Assembly (NCBI GenBank): GCA_029053015.1
Contig: JAIDHX010000037.1
Span: 62,001 to 126,000, forward strand
Source: Lachnospiraceae bacterium
Lineage (GTDB): Bacteria; Bacillota; Clostridia; Lachnospirales; Lachnospiraceae
Direction: 5' to 3'
Length of the DNA stretch: 64,000 nt
A model generated the notes under the pieces. The model was not told where the DNA came from. It saw only the letters and a program-made list of their open reading frames with translations, and did not search any database. The number at the start of each line of letters is the position of its first letter. Within the stretch, counting starts at the first letter, position 1. Positions 1 through 6,717 of the stretch are shown piece by piece. Made by a program: the position numbers and the translations under genes.

Positions 1-456
1 GATTTGGCCGAGGTGGTTGCACAGAGGGGAACCTGTCTGCGAAGGCGATACGGGGCAGTGATTGTAAAGAATGATGAGGTGATATCCACCGGTTATACAG
101 GGGCTCCGAGAGGGCGCAAAAACTGTACCGATGTGGGTGAGTGTATCCGCCAGAAGATGAATATCCCCCGCGGCGAGCGCTACGAATTGTGCAGGAGCGT
201 GCATGCGGAGGCAAATGCGATTATCAGCGCGGCAAGAGACCAGATGATAGGCAGCACGCTGTACTTATCAGGGACAGAGGTGGAAACGGGTGAGATTGTC
301 AGGAATTCCTGCAGCTGCTCCATGTGTAAAAGAATGATCATCAATGCCGGCATCGAAAGTGTCTATATACGGGATACAAGAGAAACCTACCGGAAAATTG
401 ACGTGAAGGACTGGATTGAAAACGACGATTCCTTAGATGGGCAGATGGGATATTGA
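1..456 (+). CDS. Deoxycytidylate (dCMP) deaminase, 5'-truncated by window edge
   Basis: The reading frame is open from base 1, so the true start lies outside the window. The product is a zinc-dependent cytidine/deoxycytidylate deaminase that would convert dCMP to dUMP for dTTP synthesis in the cytosol. The zinc site is visible: HAEANAI supplies His and the catalytic Glu, and CSCSMC supplies the two Cys ligands (normally PCxxC, here SCxxC). The N-terminal RGTCLRRRYGAVIVK block is typical of the ComE/dCMP deaminase family. About 151 residues are seen, close to the family's usual 150-160, so only a few N-terminal residues are missing. ComEB of competence operons is a relative, but no comE genes are visible here. 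Confidence 0.88.
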   Translation, partial: DLAEVVAQRGTCLRRRYGAVIVKNDEVISTGYTGAPRGRKNCTDVGECIRQKMNIPRGERYELCRSVHAEANAIISAARDQMIGSTLYLSGTEVETGEIVRNSCSCSMCKRMIINAGIESVYIRDTRETYRKIDVKDWIENDDSLDGQMGY

Positions 457-516
457 GAAGGCCTCGGAGAAGAAACGGCGGATAGAATTTAAAATATAAT
501 TTTTGAGGGAGCGGCA

Positions 517-1305
517 ATGAAACGAACTTGTGTACAGTGCGGAAACGAATTTGAACTTACAAATTCAGAAGTGGATTTTTACAAGAAAAAGAATCTGAGT
601 CTGCCGAAAAGGTGTCAGGCGTGCAGGGAAAAGAACAAACAACAGAATGGTAAGACGCAAATGCGGCAGCCGTCTCCGGCAGGCGGCAGCAGGCCTGCAT
701 CGGGAAGCCCTTCTGGCAGCGGCAAGGGTATTATGACAGCAGTTGCCGGAATCATGCTTCTGCTTGTGGTGTTCTTCTTCCTGAGGCAGACCGGCATACT
801 GTCCGATGTAAAAGACAATCCTTCTACTGTGGCAGGTCTTCAGACGGCAGGACCGACGCCGGAAGGGACGGTTACAAGCCCGCCGGAGGAAACGACAACT
901 CCGTCATCTGAATTGGCTGCCGGTGATGTACAGACGGAACAGCCATCGACAACGCCGGAAGCAGCCGTTACGAATCCGCCGGAAGAAGTGACAACACCGT
1001 CACCTGAACCGACGGCGGAAGCACAGCCGGAAGAAGCGGTTTATACCTTCCGCTCAGAAAAGCTTTTGCTTGACCATTACAAAAAGCATGGTATTGATAT
1101 GGGCTTTGATTCCGCGGAAGCATATGAAGCTGCGGCAAATGAGGTGATTCACAATCCGGATGCGTTACATAAACTGGAAGCGGAGGACGGCGACGACATC
1201 TATTATCTGGAAGAGACAAACGAGTTTGTCGTTGTATCCACGGACGGCTATATCAGAACTTATTTTAATCCCGACAAAGGAATCGACTATTATAACAGGC
1301 AGTGA
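517..1305 (+). CDS. Zinc-ribbon, single-TM protein with Pro/Thr linker and toxin-like C-terminal domain
   Basis: 262 residues in four parts. (1) An N-terminal zinc ribbon with CxxC pairs at C5/C8 and C33/C36, like the small zf-trcl-type domain. (2) One hydrophobic segment at about 71-90. (3) A Pro/Thr/Glu-rich linker at about 100-172, including an imperfect internal duplication (VTSPPEETTTPS and VTNPPEEVTTPS, 96 bp apart). (4) A compact C-terminal domain at about 175-262 with LLLDHYKKHG, YYLEETNEFVVVSTDG and IRTYF blocks. By memory the last part resembles BECR-fold (barnase/EndoU/colicin-like) phage and polymorphic-toxin domains, but this is inference. Positive residues precede the TM, so the C-terminal domain is probably outside the cell. 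The start has a gaggga Shine-Dalgarno. No immunity-like gene is evident next to it. Confidence 0.6.
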   Translation: MKRTCVQCGNEFELTNSEVDFYKKKNLSLPKRCQACREKNKQQNGKTQMRQPSPAGGSRPASGSPSGSGKGIMTAVAGIMLLLVVFFFLRQTGILSDVKDNPSTVAGLQTAGPTPEGTVTSPPEETTTPSSELAAGDVQTEQPSTTPEAAVTNPPEEVTTPSPEPTAEAQPEEAVYTFRSEKLLLDHYKKHGIDMGFDSAEAYEAAANEVIHNPDALHKLEAEDGDDIYYLEETNEFVVVSTDGYIRTYFNPDKGIDYYNRQ

Positions 1306-1317
1306 TTGAAATGACGG

Positions 1318-1366
1318 AAAAGGAGAGGGTATGCAAAGCAGGTGGGCTTTTACATATCCTCTTTTT
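1318..1366 (+). terminator. Possible weak terminator hairpin
   Basis: An imperfect stem pairs GAGAGGGTATG with CATATCCTC and is followed by a T-run, just after the zinc-ribbon gene. The stem has mismatches and a long loop, so this is a weak call. Confidence 0.3.
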
Positions 1367-1392
1367 GACAAGTGAAAACGGGAGGTATATTT

Positions 1393-2100
1393 ATGGGAGT
1401 ATGGAACCCTTGGCGTGGTTGTCATAGATACAGTACAGGCTGTAAATATTGCTATATCCATAAAGGGGATTATAAAAGGGGAATTGATACAAATATTGTT
1501 ATGAAAACAGAAAAATTTTACGCCCCTATTGAAAAAACAAAAAATGGAGCTTATAAAATGAAATCCGGTCAAACGGTTTATGTGTGCTTTTCATCAGATT
1601 TCTTAATAGAGGACGCTGATAAGTGGCGTACTGAATGTTGGGAAATGATACGGGAACGCTCCGACTTACATTTTCTTTTTCTGACAAAGCGGATTGAAAG
1701 ATTTTTGGATTGTATTCCGCACGATTGGAAAGATGGGTACGACAATGTTACGGTTGGCTGCACGATTGAAAATCAAGAAAACGCAGATTACCGCCTGGGC
1801 ATTTTTTCCGGACTGCCTATTAAACACAAAAATATCATTTGCCAGCCGCTACTTGAAAACATCACTCTCTCTGACTATTTACACGATATAGAATTGGTTG
1901 TTGTCGGCGGGGAGTCTGACAAAAATGCAAGACCGCTTAACTATGACTGGGTATTGCAGATACGGCAGCAATGTATTTCCCATAACGTACATTTTGAGTT
2001 TCGGCAGTGTGGGACACATTTTATCAAGGACGGAAAAAGCTACACGTTATCTACTCGTGATTTATGCAGTCAAGCGAGAAAAGCAAATATCAATTATTGA
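1393..2100 (+). CDS. Phage Gp37/Gp68-like (DUF5131) protein
   Basis: 235 residues from ATG 1393, chosen over the in-frame GTG at 1372 because GGAGG at 1381-1385 sits 7 nt before this ATG and the family begins MGxWNPW. The N-terminus has a Cys cluster (GCHRYSTGCKYCY), reminiscent of radical SAM CX3CX2C motifs but with different spacing, as usual in the Gp37/Gp68 family. Other family blocks are FLTKR, VGCTIENQ and VVVGGESDKNARPL. The biochemical role is not established. Homologues are common in phages and conjugative elements. The gene is visibly more AT-rich than the surrounding chromosome, which fits horizontal transfer. Confidence 0.75.
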   Translation: MGVWNPWRGCHRYSTGCKYCYIHKGDYKRGIDTNIVMKTEKFYAPIEKTKNGAYKMKSGQTVYVCFSSDFLIEDADKWRTECWEMIRERSDLHFLFLTKRIERFLDCIPHDWKDGYDNVTVGCTIENQENADYRLGIFSGLPIKHKNIICQPLLENITLSDYLHDIELVVVGGESDKNARPLNYDWVLQIRQQCISHNVHFEFRQCGTHFIKDGKSYTLSTRDLCSQARKANINY

Positions 2101-2119
2101 ATAGCGCCTCTCTTTTTTG

Positions 2120-2161
2120 TGCAAGGATAGAGAGGAAAAATGTAAGGATAAGTCTTATAAT
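2120..2161 (+). promoter_or_regulatory. Promoter of the araC-type gene with tandem direct repeats
   Basis: TATAAT lies at 2156-2161. Two near-identical 10-mers, TGCAAGGATA (2120-2129) and TGTAAGGATA (2141-2150), are in the same orientation exactly 21 bp apart, two helical turns. The second covers the poor -35 region. A weaker copy, TGTGCGGATA, is at 2201-2210 beside the Shine-Dalgarno. This is the layout of an AraC/XylS-type activator site, suggesting autoregulation. Confidence 0.5.
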
Positions 2162-2222
2162 GAAGGAAAGCGGAGTTCGGGTTTCCCGTAAAGCACAATA
2201 TGTGCGGATAAGGAGGTATCTC

Positions 2223-3071
2223 ATGGAATGGGCCGACAGATTAAACCAAAGCATGAATTATATTGAGGAACACTTGACAGGCGAAATTGACTATGAACAG
2301 CTTGGGCGGATTGCCTGCTGCTCCACCTATCACTATCAGAGGATGTTTACTTATATGGCGGGTATCACTCTGGCAGAGTATATCCGAAGAAGAAAAATGT
2401 CTTTAGCGGCGGTAGACTTGCAGGGGGGAGATGAACGGATTATTGATATTGCAGAGAAGTATGGCTACCGTTCCCCGACCGCATTTAACAGAGCGTTTCA
2501 GTCTTTTCATGGGATAGCCCCCTCGTCTGTGAAAGACGAGGGCGTATCTGTGAAATCTTTTTCCCCCATTGTGTTTAGAATTGCTGTGAAAGGAGCGACA
2601 GAAATGAATTATAGAATTGAAACAAAAGAAGCATTCCGCATTATTGGCGTATCTGCACCGCTTGATAAGGAAATCGAAAATAACTTTATGGTTGTGCCTA
2701 AGATGTGGCAGGAGGCGTCTGTAAATGGAACAATACAGAAATTGGCAGGAATGATGGATACGCCGCCAATGGGACTTTTGGGCGTGAGTGCCTGCAATGA
2801 TGAAGAACAATGGAAATATTTTATTGCCGTTTCCAGTACAAAAACAAGTGGTGAGTTTGAAGAATATACCGTTCCTGCGTCCACTTGGGCAATCTTTTCC
2901 GGAACGGGTACAAACCAGTCAATACAGGAATTGGAGCAGCGGATTATAACAGAGTGGCTTCCGACCTCCGGATATGAATATGCCAACGCCCCCGATATTG
3001 AGGTTTACTTAAATCCGGACCCACAGAACGCACAATATGAGGTATGGATACCCGTAAGAGTCCGCCCATGA
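2223..3071 (+). CDS. AraC-family regulator with C-terminal GyrI-like effector domain
   Basis: 282 residues from ATG 2223, 5 nt after a strong AAGGAGGT; the frame is open further upstream but lacks another good start. Residues 1-105 form an AraC-type double helix-turn-helix (LNQSMNYIEEHLTGEIDYEQL, then YHYQRMFTYMAGITLAEYIRRRKM, then IAEKYGYRSPTAFNRAFQSFHG). Residues about 125-282 form a GyrI-like/SOUL-type small-molecule binding domain (YRIETKEAFRIIGVSAPL to EVWIPV). This Rob/BmrR-like arrangement usually binds drugs or hydrophobic ligands and activates transport or resistance genes. No transporter is adjacent; the next gene is an unknown protein 35 nt downstream, probably co-transcribed. Confidence 0.88.
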   Translation: MEWADRLNQSMNYIEEHLTGEIDYEQLGRIACCSTYHYQRMFTYMAGITLAEYIRRRKMSLAAVDLQGGDERIIDIAEKYGYRSPTAFNRAFQSFHGIAPSSVKDEGVSVKSFSPIVFRIAVKGATEMNYRIETKEAFRIIGVSAPLDKEIENNFMVVPKMWQEASVNGTIQKLAGMMDTPPMGLLGVSACNDEEQWKYFIAVSSTKTSGEFEEYTVPASTWAIFSGTGTNQSIQELEQRIITEWLPTSGYEYANAPDIEVYLNPDPQNAQYEVWIPVRVRP

Positions 3072-3106
3072 GGGGCGAACCGGAAAAAGGCATAACGGAG
3101 GGACTT

Positions 3107-3580
3107 ATGGACGAGAAATATAATATGTTTATGGAAACAGTTGATGAGCGTTTCCGCAGCTTTGTAGACCAAATCAACGAGTATCTGACAGAAAACGGCT
3201 GTAAATGTGATATAAAATTGCAAAAAAGCGGCTATGTTGTGTCCTATGTGTTAAACAGCAGCAAAAGGACTTTGGCAACATTCGTATCCCGAAAAACGGG
3301 AATGAAGCTCCGCATTTATCCCGAACATATAGGGGAATACCAGAGCTTTCTTGATACACTGCCCGAAAAGATAAAAAAGGAAATCAAGAAAGCGTCCGTC
3401 TGCAAACGGCTTATTAATCCCGATGACTGTAATCCGAAATGTATAATGGGATATACCTTTGTATTGGATGGTGAGCAGTATCAGAAATGCCGTTACATGG
3501 CGTTTCAGCCTACATTGAGTGAGGAAAACAATCCGTACATAAAGCAGTTTTTAGAGAAAGAATTGCGGGCAGATACATAG
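3107..3580 (+). CDS. Hypothetical protein downstream of AraC-GyrI regulator
   Basis: 157 residues from ATG 3107, preceded by GGAGG; an upstream in-frame start at 3044 would lie inside the araC-type gene and is unlikely. I do not recognise the family. It is soluble and mixed alpha/beta, with N-terminal helices (DERFRSFVDQINEYLTEN) followed by strand-like YVVSYVLNSSKRTLATFVSRKTGMKLRIYPEH. Five Cys occur, with NPDDCNPKC and GEQYQKCRYMAF in the C-terminal half. It is co-directional with the AraC-GyrI gene and shares its AT-rich composition, so the pair may have arrived together. Confidence 0.65.
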   Translation: MDEKYNMFMETVDERFRSFVDQINEYLTENGCKCDIKLQKSGYVVSYVLNSSKRTLATFVSRKTGMKLRIYPEHIGEYQSFLDTLPEKIKKEIKKASVCKRLINPDDCNPKCIMGYTFVLDGEQYQKCRYMAFQPTLSEENNPYIKQFLEKELRADT

Positions 3581-3589
3581 CTGAACAAC

Positions 3590-3617
3590 AAAGCGACAAA
3601 TCCCGGTTTGTCGCTTT
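3590..3617. terminator. Hairpin between convergent genes
   Basis: A perfect 11-bp stem pairs AAAGCGACAAA with TTTGTCGCTTT around a 6-nt loop, 9 nt after the stop of the unknown gene. No long U-run follows, but the position between convergent genes and the strong stem fit a bidirectional terminator. Confidence 0.65.
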
Positions 3618-3713
3618 GATTGGCAATTTAGCAGTAAAGTTGGTTTTGCGGCGAGTCACGCCCGTACAGCAGGCTATTCCCAAGGAGCCGCGCTCCCGCT
3701 CGAAAAGAAACTT

Positions 3714-4298
3714 TTATCGCAAAAGCGCAGTTACATCTTCTGTAATCTTGATATTTCTATCGCTGAGAATCTCCCATATCGGTTTTTCAGTATGCTCTCC
3801 GGCAAAATACCTCCGTGCACAGTTCAGAACCGTTTGCACGTCCTGACTCTTTTCCATCGCATCATAAGCCTGGTCATAGATGCTCATGTCATATTTTTGA
3901 ACGGCATCATCATCCAACATAACCTGAAACAGATGGAGATTGCTTTGTACCTCCTCCGGCTCATCCCCCCAGTCATATTCATACAGGCGCCTGACATTTT
4001 CCAGATTGTCATAAAAATAATTACACTGTAAACGGCTTATAGCATCGGGGAACTCTGTTCTTCTGATGAATTCAAATGCGCCTTCTACAGACCATTTGGC
4101 ATAATCTGACCACTCCCGTAGCCTGAATTTTCTAAGCACTGCACAAAAATACTTTCCATTGAGAACCATTCCGTAGAAACTGTCCGCACTATGCTCAAGC
4201 GCCTGAACAAATGGCTCGGCAAGATTTACAATCTTCTGATGATCCACTTCCAAAGCATCCCCAGACCTTAACGTCTCGCTCATGTGATAAGCCTTCAT
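3714..4298 (-). CDS. DUF2441-like hypothetical protein
   Basis: 194 residues read right to left from ATG 4298, with a GGAGGGAG Shine-Dalgarno and a strong promoter behind it. The sequence opens KAYHMSETLRSGDALEVD and continues with helical blocks (FVQALEHSADSFYGMVLNG, REWSDYAKWSVEGAFEFIRR). It resembles DUF2441 proteins, which are uncharacterised and common in Firmicutes. No signal peptide, membrane segment or catalytic motif is evident. It is one of only two minus-strand genes in the window. Confidence 0.6.
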   Translation of the reverse strand: MKAYHMSETLRSGDALEVDHQKIVNLAEPFVQALEHSADSFYGMVLNGKYFCAVLRKFRLREWSDYAKWSVEGAFEFIRRTEFPDAISRLQCNYFYDNLENVRRLYEYDWGDEPEEVQSNLHLFQVMLDDDAVQKYDMSIYDQAYDAMEKSQDVQTVLNCARRYFAGEHTEKPIWEILSDRNIKITEDVTALLR

Positions 4299-4333
4299 TA
4301 TACTCCCTCCGATAAACTTTGATTGCCGCTCTG

Positions 4334-4362
4334 ATTATATCACAGCCAAGTCTTTGTATCAA
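4334..4362 (-). promoter_or_regulatory. Promoter of the DUF2441-like gene
   Basis: On the minus strand TTGATA and TATAAT are separated by 17 nt, and TGn precedes the -10, giving an extended -10 SigA-type promoter 36 nt before the ATG. Confidence 0.7.
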
Positions 4363-4462
4363 TCCGCGATTACTAAGACCGTTAGCCCCGCCCTAACACC
4401 CCAAAAAGTAAAAGGGATTTACCCAAATGCTGTTTGGCGGAAATATCCTTTAGCATCGTTCA

Positions 4463-4600
4463 GCCGTCAGCGGAGCCCCATGCCTGTGCAGACCATATAA
4501 AAACGCCGGCACTTAGGCGTCGTTCTTTGGCGCCTTATGTACCGCTGCGTTTTTATTTGAGCGAGAGCGCGTCTGCACAGGCATAGTCTCCGCTGACGGC
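4463..4600. repeat. 138-nt three-tier hairpin element (copy 1)
   Basis: Long imperfect palindrome in the 443-bp gap 4299-4741. Outer arms 4463-4493 and 4571-4600 pair over about 27 of 30 positions and end in GCAGAC/GTCTGC. The middle stem is ATAAAAACGC (4497-4506) with GCGTTTTTAT (4547-4556), 10 bp perfect. The inner stem is ACTTAGGCG with CGCCTTATGT. An asymmetric internal loop on the right carries GAGCGAGAGCG (4559-4569). The same architecture and loop sequence recur at 17196-17330. No ORF is supported inside. The rest of the gap holds the two promoters and a pyrimidine-rich tract (about 4608-4645). Confidence 0.8.
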
Positions 4601-4665
4601 GTGACTTGCCACCCCTTTTCCCGCCATACACCCCCGCCTTTTTGTCAATCTTCGTCGAACTTTTG

Positions 4666-4694
4666 TTGTATTTGCCCCCTCAATGTGATACATT
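4666..4694 (+). promoter_or_regulatory. Probable promoter of the ibrA-like gene
   Basis: TTGTAT (4666-4671), 17 nt, then TACATT (4689-4694) preceded by TGa as an extended -10. It lies 47 nt before the ATG, and an AAGGTGA Shine-Dalgarno follows at about 4729. Confidence 0.45.
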
Positions 4695-4741
4695 ATGTAG
4701 CAGGGGAAAATTGGAAAAATATGGAAATAAGGTGACGACAG

Positions 4742-6073
4742 ATGACAAGGGAGTATGAAAATAGGGACGTATACACGGCGCTGCAGGAGCGTCTGAAGCT
4801 GATATTTGAGGAGTTTGACAATATTTATATCTCTTTTTCGGGAGGGAAGGACAGCGGACTGCTTCTCAATCTGGTCTTAGATTACCGGCGGGAGCATTTC
4901 CCGGACAAAAAAATCGGTGTTTTTCATCAGGATTTTGAGGCGCAGTACACGGTGACGACGGAATATATTGAGAGAACCTTTGAGCGTATCAAAGGGGAGG
5001 TGGAGCCTTACTGGGTCTGCCTGCCCATGGCGACCAGAACGGCGCTCAGCAGTTATGAGATGTACTGGTATCCCTGGGACGATACCAAAAAGGAGTGCTG
5101 GGTAAGGGACTTGCCCAAAAAGGAATATGTGATTCATCAAGGCAATAATCCGATTTCCACGTACCGCTACCGCATGCATCAGGAGGATTTGGCAAAGCAG
5201 TTCGGCAGATGGTACAAGATGTCCCATGGCGATAAAAAGACAGTGTGTCTGTTGGGAATACGTGCGGAGGAATCGCTGCAGAGATACAGCGGTTTTTTAA
5301 ACAAAAAATATGGGTATAACGGCGAGTGCTGGATCAGCAGGCAGTTTAAAGACGTATGGTGTGCTTCTCCGCTGTACGACTGGGCGTTGAGTGACGTCTG
5401 GCATGCAAATTATCATTTTAATTATGACTATAACCACCTGTATGATTTGTACTATATGGCAGGGCTTACTCCCGCGCAGATGCGTGTGGCTTCGCCCTTC
5501 AACGATTATTCCAAGGATTCCCTGAATCTGTACCGCGTGATAGATCCTGAAATATGGGTCAAGCTTGTCGGGCGGGTAAAAGGCGCCAATTTTGCCAATA
5601 TATACGGCAAATCCAAGGCAATGGGATATCGCAATGTGACGCTGCCGGAAGGCCATACATGGGAGTCCTACACCAGATTTCTGCTGGATACCCTGCCGCC
5701 CAGACTGCGCAACAATTATATCAAGAAATTCAATACCTCCATTGAGTTCTGGCACAAGACGGGCGGAGGCCTGGATGAGGACACCATCCGTGAACTGATG
5801 GAACATGGTTATCAGATAAAGAGAAACGGAGTTTCTAATTATACATTGAACAAAAAATCTCGTATTGTGTTTGTCGGTAAAATTCCTGATGACACGGACG
5901 ATATCAAATCGACGAAGGATATTCCGAGCTGGAAGAGGATGTGCTACTGCATCCTGAAAAACGACCATATCTGCAGGTTTATGGGCTTCGGATTGACAAA
6001 ACAGCAGCAGAACCGCATCGATATGATACGGCGAAAATATAAGAGTATAGAAGAGGTGGAGTATGGCGTTTAA
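4742..6073 (+). CDS. IbrA-like PAPS-reductase-family protein (DUF3440 type)
   Basis: 443 residues. The N-terminal half is an adenine-nucleotide alpha hydrolase/PAPS-reductase fold with an intact PP-loop, SFSGGKDSG at about 31-39. LLGIRAEESLQRYSG follows at about 165, and SPLYDWALSDVWHAN matches the sulfurtransferase/PAPS reductase pattern. The C-terminal half (about 285-443) is the extension seen in IbrA and DUF3440 proteins. The next gene, a ParB/sulfiredoxin-like protein, overlaps by 11 nt, reproducing the ibrA-ibrB pairing. In E. coli IbrAB stimulates expression of immunoglobulin-binding eib genes; the chemistry is not known. No cys assimilation gene is adjacent, so ordinary sulfate reduction is unlikely. 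Confidence 0.8.
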   Translation: MTREYENRDVYTALQERLKLIFEEFDNIYISFSGGKDSGLLLNLVLDYRREHFPDKKIGVFHQDFEAQYTVTTEYIERTFERIKGEVEPYWVCLPMATRTALSSYEMYWYPWDDTKKECWVRDLPKKEYVIHQGNNPISTYRYRMHQEDLAKQFGRWYKMSHGDKKTVCLLGIRAEESLQRYSGFLNKKYGYNGECWISRQFKDVWCASPLYDWALSDVWHANYHFNYDYNHLYDLYYMAGLTPAQMRVASPFNDYSKDSLNLYRVIDPEIWVKLVGRVKGANFANIYGKSKAMGYRNVTLPEGHTWESYTRFLLDTLPPRLRNNYIKKFNTSIEFWHKTGGGLDEDTIRELMEHGYQIKRNGVSNYTLNKKSRIVFVGKIPDDTDDIKSTKDIPSWKRMCYCILKNDHICRFMGFGLTKQQQNRIDMIRRKYKSIEEVEYGV

Positions 6074-6584
6074 AAGTCCTGTTTACAATGTTATCCCGGT
6101 GCCGATTGAAAAAATAAAGGCAAATAATTACAATCCCAATTCTATAGCGCCGCCGGAAATGAAGCTTTTATATGAGAGCATTAAGGCGGATGGCTATACC
6201 ATGCCGATCGTCTGCTATTATGTGAAAGCGCAGGACGTGTATATCATTGTGGACGGCTTTCACCGATACCGCATTATGCTGGAACATTCCGATATTTATG
6301 AAAGAGAGGGCGGCAGGCTGCCGGTTTCCGTAATCGATAAGCCAATTGACCAGAGGATGGCAAGTACAATCAGGCACAACAGGGCAAGAGGAAGCCATGA
6401 TGTGGAGCTGATGAGCAATATTGTGAAGGATTTGCACGAGCTTGGCCGATCCGATGCGTGGATTTCCAAACATCTCGGCATGGACAAGGATGAAATCCTG
6501 CGCCTTAAGCAGATTACCGGACTTGCGGCGCTGTTTAAGGACGTACAATTCGGAAAAGCATGGAAGCCGGTGGAGGAAGAGTGA
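6063..6584 (+). CDS. IbrB-like ParB/sulfiredoxin-domain protein
   Basis: 173 residues; ATG 6063 lies inside the end of the ibrA-like gene, with GGAGGTGG-like sequence just before it, so the two are translationally coupled. The ParB/Srx-like core runs from about 12 to 110: VPIEKIKANNYNPN, a nucleotide-binding DGFHRYR at 64-70, then RQNRARG-type RHNRARGSHDVELM. A helical C-terminus (HELGRSDAWISKHLGMDKDEILRLKQITG) is helix-turn-helix-like. Members of this superfamily include ATP/CTP-binding proteins and nucleases; function is not predictable from sequence alone. It is far too short for a chromosomal ParB and has no parA neighbour. Confidence 0.78.
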   Translation: MAFKSPVYNVIPVPIEKIKANNYNPNSIAPPEMKLLYESIKADGYTMPIVCYYVKAQDVYIIVDGFHRYRIMLEHSDIYEREGGRLPVSVIDKPIDQRMASTIRHNRARGSHDVELMSNIVKDLHELGRSDAWISKHLGMDKDEILRLKQITGLAALFKDVQFGKAWKPVEEE

Positions 6585-6618
6585 CAGACGCCCGGGCAAA
6601 GAAAAATGCGGGGCAACC

Positions 6619-6647
6619 TTGATTAGAGCGGGGGGAAATGTTATACT
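6619..6647 (+). promoter_or_regulatory. Promoter of the hybrid histidine kinase gene
   Basis: TTGATT (6619-6624), 17 nt, TATACT (6642-6647). This is a good SigA-type match 71 nt before the GTG start. Confidence 0.65.
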
Positions 6648-6717
6648 AATAATATCTAAATAAAGATGTGTGACAGATATATAAGGACTGTAAAATTTGT
6701 GGAGCGAGGAATATATC

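Noticed and set aside
3660-3715. Third copy of the hairpin element (reverse strand GAGCGGGAGCGCGGC resembles GAGCGAGAGCG)
   Set aside because: No matching GCAGAC arm or middle stem is present. Only a short local GGAGC/GCTCC hairpin is visible.
6063-6584. Chromosome-partition ParB
   Set aside because: Too short, no parA partner, and the overlap with a PP-loop gene points to the IbrB type.
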